64,000 nt of DNA, taken from NCBI GenBank assembly GCA_003255065.1, contig QAOA01008427.1, forward strand, positions 31,852-95,851, given 5' to 3'. Under the pieces are notes generated by a model. The model did not search any database, had not been told where the DNA came from, and worked only from the letters and a program-made list of their open reading frames with translations. Positions 22,180-34,434 of the stretch are shown here, in pieces. Numbering within the stretch: the first letter of the stretch is position 1; each line of letters starts with the position of its first letter. Origin of the DNA: Cercis canadensis (taxonomy: Eukaryota > Streptophyta > Magnoliopsida > Fabales > Fabaceae). The translations under genes and the position numbers were made by a program.

Positions 22180-22518
22180 CTGGTCTAATGGGCTCATACC
22201 AATCTGAAAGTTGTTACTTGGGAATCATTTGCTAAAATTAAATAGACCTATCCGCACTTTCATCCTTAAGGACAAGAATGCTGTTTGGGGGTTGGAGGGG
22301 TTCAATGTTATGAATTAGTAGGAAAAAAGGATAGTCATAGAAAATTAGTAAGCATGTGGGGAGCACGTGCTAGTGTATTTGTTGTATTGAAATATCAGAT
22401 TCTGTAACTGTAGAGTAGGCAATTAGAAGATACTAACAATTCATATTCTTTTCTATCTCTCTTTCTCTCTCTCCATCCCACTCTACATCTTCTTCATTTT
22501 CTGTTAGATACGTATCAA
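22180..22518 (+). mobile_element. Chromovirus-type Ty3 3' remnant
   Basis: The start reads like the end of a chromodomain: VVTWESFAKIK, then EDKNAVWGLEGFNVMN near 22263-22317. After it comes an LTR-like segment beginning TGTGGGGAGCACGTGC (about 22357) and ending ACGTATCA (22518). Only the last part of the element is present. It is a fossil. Confidence 0.55.
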
Positions 22519-23598
22519 AATCAAAGTTGAAAGCTAACATTAGAATTGTGTAACCAGTTTTGGCAGATTCCAAGAACTCAAATCCTTAATCCACAGTTTC
22601 ACTTTTGTTAGTTCACAAATTGGTGCTACATTCAACCTAAATTCGTCAATCTGGCACTCTAAACATGATTTGTTACCTTTATTCGGTGAATTAGGTGATC
22701 TAGAGTAAACCCTGTTAACTTAATATTTTCACAAAATCTCAGCGTTATTATTTCGAAAAGAATATCTATAGTTTTCTTTCTTTTTTTGTCATTCTCATCT
22801 CAATTGTTCAGTTGTATCTCAAGAAATTTTAAATTTTCAATTGGGTTTAAAATTTAATTTTATTGTTAACAAACAAATAGGAAAAAAGTTGGTGTTTGGT
22901 GTGAATCATAAAATAAATTAATTTAATTTTTATTATGATATTATAATTTTGGTGTTAGACCACATGGCACTTCTGATGATGTAGTAATCTATGTCAACAT
23001 TTTAAGACCTACTTCTAATATATATATATATATATATATAAACTACTGATATGGCATAATTTTCTCTATATGCTTTTAATTTTATTTGTTCCACCACTAG
23101 TGGACTTCAATTTCCACTAGCAGTGGACTAGAGCTTAACATTTGTCTAACTTTTTAGTAACTGGCTCCTTAAAAGTTAACTCTATTAAACTAGCATATGT
23201 TTCTTTTTATTTTCTATTATTATAATTAACTCTAATCCAAATACCACTGCCACCAACAAGACATCAAATGTGATTTTATTCTGCTTCATGATTAAAATTA
23301 GTGTTAGAACACACATATGGCTGGTGGATTTGAAATACAAAGACAAGAAATTAAAAAATATGGATTCCAAATGAAGAAAATAAGAAAAAGGTAGATTCTA
23401 ATGCTTCCAACTACAAGATATATCATAAAGCACTTCTACAATTTTAGGAGGAAGCAAATACAATGCTTTGATTTTCTCCGGAATCATAACAAAACACGTA
23501 GTGCTTGCAAAAGAAGGAGTGGATTTTTTTTTCCAGTTGGGAATGTGAACTACATTTTTTTTAGATGTTCTTTTGAAAGATGATTAATGGAATCTCCA

Positions 23599-23601
<3 letters not shown>
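22519..23601. other. Intergenic stretch, no gene seen
   Basis: AT-rich sequence with a (TA)n run at 23019-23041. No homologous protein sequence was recognised on either strand. Confidence 0.5.

Positions 23602-23646
<45 letters not shown>
23602..23646. repeat. (CA)n(TA)n microsatellite
   Basis: CA dinucleotides run from 23602 to about 23630, followed by AT dinucleotides to 23646. It sits exactly at the left edge of the pararetrovirus cluster. Confidence 0.95.
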
Positions 23647-24390
23647 TGAAACAAATACCTCTATTGCAAATTTGAGTCTTGGTTAACTTATAATCTATTT
23701 GAATTTTTGAACCATTAGCACTAGACAAAGACTTTAAAGTCTTTTCATAGTACTTAGTAGGAATTAATCTTTCTTGAATACAATTCATGTCTGCTCCTAA
23801 GTCTACTAGAGCTATGAAATTTCTATGATATTCCTCATTAATGATATCTTACAATACCATTTTTGAATTTGAACCTTATTGATGATATTCAAATAAGTTT
23901 CATGAGAATCTGAAGATTGTCCAACATCTTCATCCTTATATTTTTGACTAGACATTTGACTATTAATATGATTCTTTAATGATAAGTTAAGCAACTGTAA
24001 TTCTATTTGACTCTAATTTTGCTTTAATTGCCTAATTTCTTCTTTGGCTCTTTTGATTTCATTTTGAAGATCTTTGACAGAAACTACATGTTATTTTGAA
24101 TTCATTTTTGAAAGCATATCACTAAGACTTATAGGCTTAATATTGGGTATACTTGGTTTTTCTTGATCTATGATATCTTTTAACTTTAAAAGATATTCCT
24201 TTTTGATTTCATCATCCTCTATCTTTTCTATGACATCTATCAAAAAATGAGCTTCTGATGAAATAACATTTATTGACTTCTTGCAATTTCCAACACAATC
24301 TGGATTTTTGCAATTTTGAACACAAGGTTCACTTGTTGAAGTGCTTGATGAATAAGTTCTCTACAATCAACGTCTGATAATTGATTGAGA
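23647..24390 (-). pseudogene. Pararetrovirus coat protein / protease fragment
   Basis: It is a second copy of sequence also present around 25800-28000. Recognisable peptides include SANGSKIQIDYKLTKTQIC and LINKVQIQKWYCKIS-like text. Fossil fragment. Confidence 0.65.
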
Positions 24391-24393
24391 AAG

Positions 24394-24700
24394 CTATGAG
24401 AGAAGAAGAAGGTTCTTGACTTTTTTTTTTTTTTCTTTTTCCTCTTTTATCGATTTTTCTTTAACCAGTGGGGTTAAAGGTAGAATTTGTCCTTTTCCTT
24501 TAGCCAGTGGGGCTAAAGTTTTGACACTCTTACTTATCTCACATTTGTCTTCAACCAATGGGGCTGAAGTATTAATATCCTCTATCTCTCTCTTATCTTT
24601 AGCCAGTAGGGCTAAAGTTTCATCTTCCATATCTTCAAGATTTTTGAATTTGCTTTCATCATCCAGTGGGGATGATGATGATATACCACTGTGAGCCAGT
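24394..24700 (-). pseudogene. Pararetrovirus repeat-rich ORF fragment
   Basis: The reading has a short degenerate peptide repeat, (A/T)L(A/L)PL(A/V)(K/E)(D/G/E)K, about four or five times, followed by a lysine-rich tract. The DNA repeat unit is close to AGCCAGTGGGGCTAAAG. A homologous piece is at 36058-36366. Its role is unknown. Confidence 0.5.
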
Positions 24701-24869
24701 TAGGCTGACAGAGATTCTACTTGCTTTTTGAGAAAATCATTTTCTTTGATTAAATCAAGATTGTTGTAAGTAAGATCATTTGTGAAATATTCATTTGTAC
24801 AACAAGTAGGACAAAGCTTGTGATGATATTTGTGATGAGAAAAACGAAAATAGTCTGCTACTATTTCCA

Positions 24870-25110
24870 AAAATAATTATTTACTATTAAAGTCATTAAT
24901 ATTCCAAATAGCATCTAATATTACTATTTCACAGTTATCTAAATTTATCAAGTTACCTCTGTAATGAAAATTAGATTTTCTAGGCCAGACAAGTAACACT
25001 TGATCACCGAAAAACATCAATGATTGTCAAGGATTCATCTACAAAACTAAGTTTATTAGTATGAACAATTTATTATTTAAAAACATATATATCACACTTA
25101 GTACAAATGT
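24870..25110 (-). pseudogene. Pararetrovirus fragment, probably movement-protein region
   Basis: It is homologous to 38890-39110. A translated block reads NLDNCEIVILD and NINDFNSK in the 38890-39000 copy. Assignment to the movement protein is an inference from position, not from a recognised motif. Confidence 0.35.
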
Positions 25111-25114
25111 ACTA

Positions 25115-25500
25115 AATAAGTCTTTTTTGTTAGATATTAAATACTTAATCCATTGATGAACTTTGTTGATAAACTCATAATTTATGACTAACCTGGGTAC
25201 TTCTCTTTCTTGTTCAGCTTATTTAGTAACATAAAAAGCTGCACAACTCCAAGGAGACTTACTTGATGTAAGGAGCTTTTTGTCTAACAACTCTTGAATT
25301 TCTCTCTTGCAAATTTCTAACAATTCTTTATTCATTTGAATTGGTCTTGCCTTTGTAGGAATCTTACTTTCATGAAAATCTTTCTCATAAGGTAATTCCA
25401 CCATATGCTTCTTCCTTTGCCAAAAAGCATTTGAAAGATCGGCACATACTTGATCTTGAATCTTCTTTTGAATTTTCTCTATCCTATCTTTTACCTAAGG
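25115..25500 (-). pseudogene. Pararetrovirus RT N-terminal part
   Basis: The reading includes KARPIQMNKELLEICKREIQ and SSKSPWSCAAFYVTK, the start of the caulimovirid RT. A better preserved copy is at 39170-40090. Confidence 0.7.
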
Positions 25501-25599
25501 ATTTTGAATTTGTTCTTCTATTCTCCTGTAATGAACTTCTTGATTCAAGTATTGAATTTGCTTTTGTTTCTTCATTATCATATTGATAACAGAGATTGA

Positions 25600-25862
25600 A
25601 CTATTTTGAATTTCATTAACATCTTAATCCTTCATTGGTCTAAGAAATTTAAATATGATTTTTTTACCACCTTGAATAGTATGTATTTCTTGAGATGTTA
25701 CATGAAAAGGATAAATTTTAGTAAGGAATGGAGTTCCTAATATGACTGGTGTTGAGATATTTTTGACTAAGATAAAAGTATTTTTGAAACAAATGCCTCT
25801 ATTGCAAATTTGAGTCTTGGTTAACTTATAATCTATTTGAAGTTTTGAACCATTAGCACTAG
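25600..25862 (-). pseudogene. Pararetrovirus aspartic protease, downstream part
   Basis: It reads SANGSKLQIDYKLTKTQIC and TPVILGTPFLTKIYPF. The solo LTR at 25863-27328 divides this domain; the upstream part with the ALVDSGADMNCIQEGLIP active-site region lies at 27340-27480. Confidence 0.75.
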
Positions 25863-27328
25863 TGATGAACACACTTTTTATACAATAGTTATCCCTCATA
25901 CTTAGTCTTTTAAACCTCTTTTGGGCTGAATTGCATAGACTTAGACCTCATTTCATGACTTTGGATCCATTTGTGCTTAATTGCAATTTCCAGCATTACT
26001 GAGCATTTTATGCTGTCTCTGTGTTTCATGCATATCTTGAGTTTTGGATGTCTAAAAATTCCGAGTCATACCTTGTAGGAAAGCTGAGAGAATTGTCTAC
26101 AACTTTCTTTCAGGGCTCCAAAGCTAATTCGGACGTCCAGAAGGTCATATGCAGCCTGGAAGCCAGAGAAGACATGCTGTCGCAGGATCCTGACCTACAT
26201 GCAGTATTTGGGCCATAACTTGAGTTGTGGATGTCATATGGACCTGAAACGGGTACCATTGGAAATCTAACAGACAGAGCTTCAATTGATAGGAAGACCG
26301 GTTCACCATATTTTGTATTGAAGATGGTCTTATTTGCAGTGGAAGTTGGCTGATGGTTCCAGACACCTATTGGCACTTAAATGGGCCTAACTTCCTCATC
26401 ACAAGTACAAATGGGCCCAAACCAAAGCCCAATTAAAGCTAAGGCCCATGGGAACAAGTGTGCCCTAAGGGCAATTTGGGTGTGCATGTAATTTTGGAGG
26501 TCTATATCAGAAGAAGGAGGCAGCCGAAATTCAGAATCAAGTTATTAGATATTTTTAGACAGATTTTGAGCTTTCCTTAGTCTCTAAGTTTTCTCTTAGA
26601 TATTTTTGTAAGAACTTGGCTTCTCTTGTTCATGGAGGGCTAATTCATCATATCAATCCAGGTTTTGGCTGTTCTGATTATTGGTTTTGAGATTATGTGT
26701 TGTTGTTACTCATTTTAGTTGTTAATCAAGTTCTTTCAATCCTCTAAATATTCTGTTTGAATTGCTTAATTCGGATTTGGATCATTCATGTGTTCATATT
26801 CTGTTTGCATGTGATAAAAGAGGATTGTATGGTTAATTAATGGTTCTAAGCTTGGACGGATTAATTACCTTGGCTGGATTCTGGACTTAGGTTAAACTGG
26901 ACTTGAATGTTTGCTTAATTCATTTAGTCCCCTGTTGAACCGAATTCTGGTTGTTGAACCGAATTCTGGTTGCTTAACCAGTAGACATCCATAGAACATT
27001 GAGAGGCTTCTTGATATGTTTTAAAGGCCAAGAACATGGTTAATAATTAAATGGATCCTTGGAAATCAAGGATGGATCAAAATCAGAATTAGTTAAGACT
27101 TGGATTGGTTGCTTTTCCTAAAACTTTACCACTTATAATTAATTTTTGTTAATCACATAAACAAACACAACCCCCCTGTTTATATGCTTCTCAATATGAT
27201 TCACTAAATAGAACAATCCTTAGGTTCGACTTAGGGCTGCCCTTTGCTGCAAATAGCTTAGGTAACCGACCTTANTAGGTAACCGACCTTAAACTTTAAG
27301 TAATTTGAGGAGCCTCGGCAGCTCATCA
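25863..27328 (+). mobile_element. Family-1 solo LTR, TSD ACTAG
   Basis: It starts TGATGAACACAC and ends CAGCTCATCA, with target duplication ACTAG at 25858-25862 and 27329-27333. It is 1466 bp and close to the LTRs at 259 and 11442. It interrupts the pararetrovirus protease, so it is younger than that integration. One ambiguous base (N) is at 27275, next to a short repeated phrase TAGGTAACCGACCTTA. Confidence 0.95.
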
Positions 27329-28684
27329 ACTAGACAAAGACTCTAAAGTCTTTTCATAGTACTTAGTAGGAATTAATCCTTCTTGAATACAATTCATGTC
27401 TGCTCCTGAGTCTACTAGAGCTATGAAATTCCTATGATATTCCTCAATAATGATTAATGATATCTTACAATACCATTTTTGAATTTGAACCTTATTGATG
27501 ATATTCAAATAAGTTTTATGAGAATCTAAAGATTGTCCAACATCTTCATCCTTATCTTTTTGACTAGACGTTTGACTAGTTATATGATTCTTTAATGATA
27601 AGTTAAGCAACTCTATTTCTATTTGACTCTGATTATGTTTTAATTGCCTAATTTCTTCTTTGACTTCTTTGATTTCATTTTGAAGATCTTTGATAAAAAC
27701 TACATGTTGTTTTGAATTCATTTTTGAAAGTATATCACTAAGACTTATAGGTTTAATATTGGGTATACTTGGTTTTTCTTGATCTATGATATCTTTTAAC
27801 TTTAAAAGATATTCTTTTTTGATTTCATCATCCTCTATCTTTTCTATGATATCTATGAGAAAATAAGCTTTTGATGAAATGACATTTATTGACTTCTTGC
27901 AATTTCCAGCACAATCTAGATCTTTGCATTTTTGAACACAAGGTTCACCTGTTGCAGATTCAGATGATTCTGAAGCAGATGATTCGTCTTGAATATCATA
28001 AATATTTTTTAATTCATCTTCTTCAAAATTTTGTTCTGAAGGATCTCTTTTAGATTTATTCTCTGAGTCTGAAACTTTGTTGATGAATAATTTACTTAAT
28101 TCTTCTTTCAACTCTTCACTAATTTTTAATGAATTTATCTTTTTTGTCATTGGACAATTATTCTTATAATGTCCTATTTGACCACACCTATAACAAACCG
28201 GACCTTTGAATGTCTTTCTAGACTTTGAACTTCTATTTTGATTTTTTGAAGATTTACTTGACTCTTTTGAAGGCTTACTTGATTCTTCTCTGTCATAGTA
28301 TTTCCTATTCCTTTTGAATTTCTTATTCCTAAATTCTTTCCTAAAGGATTTTTGCTTGTTCCTCTTTCTTGAAGAGGGAGGAATCAAATTAGTATCAATT
28401 CCCATTTGATTATAAATATTCCCTAACTCATCTTTTCTTTTATGACTATCTTTTTGAATCTTATTTTTAAACTTTATATCATTACACTCAACCATTACTT
28501 CTTGATTGATAGCACTAACTAGCTGACCATAGGAAGAGGTTTCATAAACTTGAGTTAATGATAATCCTTGTTGAGTTCCAAAATTTCTTAACCTTTCTTT
28601 AACTTTTTCTGCAAATAGCTTAAGAAGACCACATATAAACTTTTCTTTCAAATAAGCTACATTGTAATCAGTTCTTAAGAACAC
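27329..28684 (-). pseudogene. Pararetrovirus coat protein with zinc knuckle, into protease
   Basis: This is a long open stretch of 452 residues. An N-terminal coat-like part (FICGLLKLFAEKVKERLRNF) is followed by a lysine-rich region, the zinc knuckle CYRCGQIGHYKNNC (CX2CX4HX4C, near 28150-28195), an acidic region, a predicted coiled coil (DLQNEIKEVKEEIRQLKH) and the protease motif ALVDSGADMNCIQEG. This order is that of caulimovirid coat protein joined to protease. It is the best preserved part of the cluster, but the copy as a whole is broken. Confidence 0.8.
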
Positions 28685-29357
28685 TTTTGAGAAAAATACA
28701 TCTTTATACCATCTTAAGTCTGAGAGTTTTCTACATCTTAAGTTGGTTAAGATTTCTAATGATTTTTCTTGAAAGCTTTGAGGTTCACCTATGAAATGTT
28801 TGATGATAGCATGGATTAAGATTTCTATACATGTTGAATTATTGGTTTTTAGATCTATTGAATTTTCTATCTCTAATCTTTGATCTTCAGTGAGATAATT
28901 ATCCCACCAACCTCTAAGTTGTCATGTGAAACCACTAATGACAATTCTAAGAATATTTCTTAAATTTGCTAAAGGAATTTTGACTCTAAAAGAATAGACT
29001 GCTATGAGAATTTCATTTGTATGATTCAATATTTCATGTTCACTCATACCATCAATATTCCATTCATAAATACTAGTTCCATCATAGCTCGAATGAACAT
29101 ATTGACTTCTTTCTTCAAATTGAATGTCAAGAAGATTAGGTCTTGGATAATAATTCCTAGTTTGATAAGTTCTTGAACCTTATCTTGAATTTTTTGACTT
29201 TATTGACTGCTAACTCTTCTTCTTCATTTTTGATCATATTGATTGATTGTTTCTTATCCAACTTATTGAGCTTTGCTACAATTAGATTTAATGCATCTTC
29301 ATTTCCAAATCTAATATCTTTTATTTTTGAAAAGTTTGGTATCCTATAGATAGGTTG

Positions 29358-30380
29358 TTAAAATTTTGAACTAGTAAAAGTTATTGCAGGAGAAGAAAGA
29401 GATTTTGAGGAAGTAGGACCTAAGGAGGGAGGACCTAATGACTGACCTAAGGAAGGAGGAGAAGAGAGTTGATTCTCTACTCTAGTCATTTGATCTGATA
29501 CAATCTTGAGTATTTGATTTGTATAATTATTTTGACACAGTATATTTTTTATATCTTTTAATGAAGCATTGTCCTTGTCAAGACCATGTGTCATTTTGAA
29601 TGGTGAAGTTACTACATCTTCATTATGAATATTTTCTAAAAGAGGATGGACTACAGTAACAATTGTATTTCATAAAGTTTTTCAATTTTGACTTATCCTA
29701 GTGTTTGTATTGATATTTTTTGATTTTGAATAAGGATAAAATATGTCATCTACTTTAGCATAAGGATAAAACATGTCATTTACTTCAGCATATTCTTCGA
29801 ACCATTCGAAGAAAGGCATATTGGTTTCCTTGATATTTAATTCATGATAATAAAATATCTTGAGTATATCTCTTGTATGACTGTTAAACCTTTTGAAATA
29901 CCAATGTCTTTTCTCTTTGTTTGAGACTCTCATGAATTATTCCCTAAGATAATCTTTGTCTATTTGAAACTCTTTTGATATGATACTAAGTTGACTTTGA
30001 AAATCAGACCTAGTAGGAGGCATATGAGGAGAATTAGAATCCTGAGTATTTTGATAAACAAGTTTTGGAATAATTGGTCTAAAGTTAATTCCTGATGAAT
30101 TTATTGAAGAAAAATCTATTGATCTTCTAGCAGAACTGTAATGAGTTGATGATTCATATCTAGTAGAGTTTGATCAACTAAACTTAAGAGTAACATTCCC
30201 TGAAAAAGATTTTACAATATGATTTAATTATGGAAACTCTTGAGGTCTGGGAGGGACAACATCTTCTAGTTCCCATTCATCTACATATGAGATTTCATCA
30301 CTACTATCACTTGATCATCTGTTGAATAGTCATGTTCTTCAATATTTGAACTTGAAGGTTCATGTTGGATAGACAATAAT
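29358..30380 (-). pseudogene. Pararetrovirus polyprotein, region before the coat core
   Basis: Recognisable pieces are HTRDILKIFYYHELNIKETN with the repeat FYPYAKVDDIFYPYSK (29682-29933), and a serine/proline-rich stretch SSPPSLGQSLGPPSLGPT (29358-29594). Further upstream a serine- and acid-rich segment lies near 30250-30400. No enzymatic motif was recognised. Confidence 0.5.
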
Positions 30381-30786
30381 CGTCTAATCATCCTTGACAT
30401 TATAATTAATTTTGACTCTAATTCAATTAATTATCTCTCTTGAACTCACCGGGAACACCATGCTTACCAACAGTTTTATTGCCTTCCCTAGGACTTACTA
30501 CCAGGAACATGTTTTCCGACTGACCAACGCTAAGTCAAGAAAAACTCTTAATCTTCTTAAAGTCTTGATATCTTATAAAGTCTTAGACTTTAAAGATCTA
30601 GGTCTAATTTAATGAACTTCTAAAACAAATATTAGAACGGTGACTAGACAGTTAGATAAACAAGCTTCTTAAAGTGATATTGAGCAAACTTTTGATAATG
30701 TTCAATTTCTTCTTTTTCAGAAGGGTGTTCCTTTTTTAGGTATTGAACTCTATTACTATAAAACCAATAAGCATGTTTTTAATTTT

Positions 30787-31020
30787 TTATGTAAGGACCA
30801 AATATCTTACCATCTTGCTTACAACTAGATATGCAATTCGTTTTGATATTAATGAGACTTGATATCTAAGAACCCAAATGTAATAAGGATTTGTTGTTTG
30901 AACAAATTCTTTATCATGAAGAAGACTCTTGTAATGTCTAATTAAAGCTTGATCTTCTAACAAACCATAACCATAATACCTACTGACTTTGTAGCTAAAC
31001 CAACTAGCCATAGTAAGCAT
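30787..31020 (-). pseudogene. Pararetrovirus first ORF, start region
   Basis: It reads MASWFSYKVSRYYGYGLLED, beginning about 90 bases after the primer-binding site, as expected for a first viral ORF. A second copy of the same start is at 34917 (MARWFGYRVNRYHGYGLLED). Function unknown. Confidence 0.55.
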
Positions 31021-31109
31021 TCATCTTTGTTGAGTACAATTTTGAGTAAGCACCTAGAGCTAGAGCACCTACACACCCATTACCCCCACCTGATTGAATA
31101 GGCCACGAG

Positions 31110-31121
31110 GCTTTGATACCA
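31110..31121 (-). other. tRNA-Met primer-binding site of the pararetrovirus, copy 1
   Basis: On the minus strand it reads TGGTATCAAAGC, one base from the caulimovirid TGGTATCAGAGC site. It marks the conventional genome origin. Confidence 0.75.
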
Positions 31122-31715
31122 TTCGGAGTAGGATTGTCTCAGTTTTGACTTAATGATTAATATGAGAGATCAGAGTTAATGAGTAAGTCAAAAACATTTA
31201 TGAAAGGGTGCAGAAATTAATTTAAACATGTAAAACAAATAAAAAGTTCAAAATGAATAGTAACTTATGAATAATGTCGTGGATAGTAATCATGAACAGT
31301 AATAAATGAATAGTAATCATGAACAGTACTCGAAAAATAAAAAGGAGGCTAATCCGGCGATAGTCCACACTGGAAAGCAAAGATGAGATTATGAATGCAT
31401 AATACAAAAAGTATTGAAATAGAACTTAATATTAAACAAAGTAACACTTACAACTTTGAAAGTTCTTGAAAACTTGCTTTGAAAGTAATTACAAACTTTG
31501 ATACATAAGGAGAAGAGGGACCTTGAAGGTTAATGAAAGGTTTTCTAACTTAGGCTTTGAACATGTTGAAAATCTAAGACTAAGGAGAACTTTTGAAAGG
31601 AAGAAAGCTTCACTTGGGAAAACTTCGAGTTAGGATAATTTTAGGAGTTTTCTAGGATAATGTTAAGATGATTTTAGGATAATGTTAGGATGCCTTCCTT
31701 GTGTCTTGAACTTGC

Positions 31716-31723
31716 ATTTTATA
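31716..31723 (-). promoter_or_regulatory. Pararetrovirus TATA box
   Basis: TATAAAAT on the minus strand within GTCTATAAAATGCAAG, about 600 bases before the primer site. The position fits the pregenomic RNA promoter and its long leader. No transcription evidence is available here. Confidence 0.5.
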
Positions 31724-31837
31724 GACCTTGATGAGTGGATTTGAGAAAAGTTGAAATCCATGGATTCCAAAGTGTTTGAAATTCATTTTTGTCTTTTGCA
31801 TGATGTGTAAGGAAGCTTTTCATGATGCATTGTAATG

Positions 31838-31910
31838 TTGCCACTTGTCATGAGGGGTAGTCTTCATGTCTTCTAACTTTGACACTTGTCTTGCCACTTG
31901 TCATGAGGGG
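31838..31910 (-). repeat. 20-bp direct repeat upstream of the TATA box
   Basis: The minus-strand motif CCCCTCATGACAAGTGGCAA occurs at 31838-31857 and 31891-31910, spacing 53, with GTCTTCATG next to each on the plus strand. It lies 115-195 bases upstream of the TATA box and could be a duplicated enhancer element. Confidence 0.6.
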
Positions 31911-32029
31911 AGGTCTTCATGAAGTTTGTTGAATTGTTGACTATGATGATAAGTTTGTTTGTAGCCATGTGAACTTGTCAGAACTTTTATTCCATTGTGA
32001 TGTCAATTCCATAACAATCATCTTCATTT

Positions 32030-32880
32030 TGCGGAGTGTAACTTGAATTAATTTCTTCTGAATCGGAGGAAGCAACATGAGACTCTACTTCTTTGAGTTT
32101 TTCTTTTAGCATAGCAAGTTCATTCATGAGTGCTGCTTTACCTTTTGAAGAGGTAATCTCTTGTTGAACTGGTGTCTTGGAATTAATCTATGTGAAATAT
32201 TGTTGAACTCTGGGCATATCTGCAAATGAAATATCAAACTGTCTCCACCATTTTACCTTGAATACTCGAATTAATTTTTGAAGAAAATAAGAAGGAAATA
32301 GAGGATCTTATAAGACCAACAAAGGATCCAAGCAATATTGAATTTGATACAAAAGGATAAGAATTTATCAATTTTAAGAATTTTTGGAGTATTATCTTTG
32401 AATAAAAGATAGGTTTCATAAACTTGAGGAATGAAAATTTAAGTGATTGGTCCACAGATGAAGAACCATTCTTTGAACCATAAAGGAAGTGATGAAGGAC
32501 TGATATTTTGACAGTAGTACAAGAACCATGAGTGATTGTAAGGAGCCAGATATAGAAAATTGAACCAAGCTTTTTGATAATCAAAATAATCTAAAGGTGG
32601 ATGAGAGAAATCTTTTGAAAATTTCCTTTTGGTAAGGAGCTTTTGATTCCAATCTGATTCAGAAAGGACTTTTCGAATTTTGGCTTTTGAATAAGTAATT
32701 TGATTATCCTCATTTGTATTATGAGTGAAATATACGGAACCAGTATCTACTAAAATATTTTCATAAAATTCTCTGGTTTTGAAAAATTATTCTGGAAAGT
32801 AATGAAAGTTTTTTGGAAAAACCTTTTTAACCATATCTTTGAGATTGTTTTGTCTTTGATGTGGTTTAGGCAAACATATG
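32030..32880 (-). pseudogene. Pararetrovirus C-terminal region after RNase H
   Basis: It reads pieces such as LDYFDYQKAWFNFLYLAPY and NHSWFLYY, then a segment with MLKEKLKEVESHVASSDSEE near 32045-32110. It is aromatic-rich and I could not assign a function. Fossil. Confidence 0.45.
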
Positions 32881-32946
32881 TTCAGGAACATGGATTTTTG
32901 AACATAAGATGGTTGATCATGAGATGATGTTGAAGATACCAAAGCA

Positions 32947-33243
32947 CTATGATAAGATCTTGGCTGAGGAATAATTCCTAAACTTTAGAATCTGTTTTGA
33001 GATAAGGTAGATCCTAGGGTAAGTTTTGATTGTAGAATAATTCTTTTGAGATTCGATCCATAGTCCTGAACGGTATTTCACTATTTGTTCTTGACTATTT
33101 CCTATTTTTCTTTGCTTTAAGATTCCCCCAAAACCTATATTAGAAGCATCAGTCTCTACTATCATATAGGCTAAATGATTTGGAATTTCTAAACAAGGAA
33201 GATTTTGAGATAGAAATTTTAAATCTTTAATGATTTGAGTCAT
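32947..33243 (-). pseudogene. Pararetrovirus RNase H
   Basis: It reads MIVETDASNIGFGGILKQ and ESQKNYSTIKTYPRIYLIS, the typical caulimovirid RNase H start with the DAS motif. It follows RT in order. Confidence 0.7.
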
Positions 33244-33499
33244 TTCTTGATCCCATGCAAGAGGATTTTTCCTAAGTCTTTTGAATAAAGGCTTACATTT
33301 CTACCTTAAATTTGGAATAAAATTATAAATGTAATTTAAACATCCTAAGAACCTTTGTCATTAATTCTTATCTTTGATTTCATCTGGAAATTTGTTTGAA
33401 AATTCTATTGACCTATTAATAGGCTTGATAGTACCTTGATGAATATCAAACTCTAAAAATCTAATTTTTGTTTGAAACAGTTTCATTTTCTTGGTTGAC

Positions 33500-34430
33500 A
33501 CCACCAATCCATTTTGTTTGACTATGTCAAAAAAATGTTTCTAAATGTTCCAAGTGCCTATTTATTGAATTTGAGAATACTAAAACATCATCTATGTAGA
33601 CAATAGTGAATGTTGACAAAGAATTAAAAATATCATTCATAATATTTTGTAATTCTGATGATGTATTTTTTAGACGAAAAAGCATGACATTCCACTCATA
33701 GTGTCCAAATGGAACTGTGAAAGCAGTTTTATACCTATCTTTTTCATGAATTTGAATTTGCCAAAAACCAGATTTCATATCAAACTTTTAAAATACAGAT
33801 GAATTATATAAACAACTAATTAAATCTTTCTTGTTAGGTATTGGATACCTAATCCATTGAAGAACTTTGTTGAGAGGCTTATAATTTATGATTAACCTAT
33901 GTACTCCTCTTTCTTATTCAGCTTATTTATTAACATAAAATGCTGCACAACTCCAAGGAGACTTACTTGGTCTAATGAGCTTCTTATCTAACAACTCTTG
34001 AATTTCTTGCAAATTTTTAGCAATTCTTTATTTATTTGAATTGGTCTTGCCTTGGTAGGAATCTTACTTTTATGAAAATCTTTTTTATAAGGTAATTCCA
34101 CCATATGCTTCTTCCTCTGTCAAAAAGCATTTGGAAGATCGGCACATACTTCATTCTCAATCTTCTTTTGAATTTTCTATATCCTATCTTTGACCTAAGG
34201 ATTTTGAATCTGTTCTTCTATTCTTCTATAATGAACTTCTTTATTCAAGTATTGAATTTGTTTTTGTTTATTCATTATCATATTGATAACAGAGATTGAA
34301 CTATTTTGAATTTCATTAACATCTTTGTCTTTCATTGGTCTAAGAAATTCAAATATGATTTCTTTACTACCTTGAATAGTGTGTATTCTTTGAGATGTTA
34401 CATGATAATGATAAATTTGAGTAAGGAAAG
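33500..34430 (-). pseudogene. Pararetrovirus reverse transcriptase
   Basis: The core at 33527-33778 reads MKSGFWQIQIHEKDRYKTAF, PFGHYEWNVMLFRLKN and the catalytic IVYIDDVLVFS. Upstream is the WSCAAFYV-type N-terminal RT sequence near 33940-33960. Confidence 0.75.
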
Positions 34431-34434
34431 GGGT

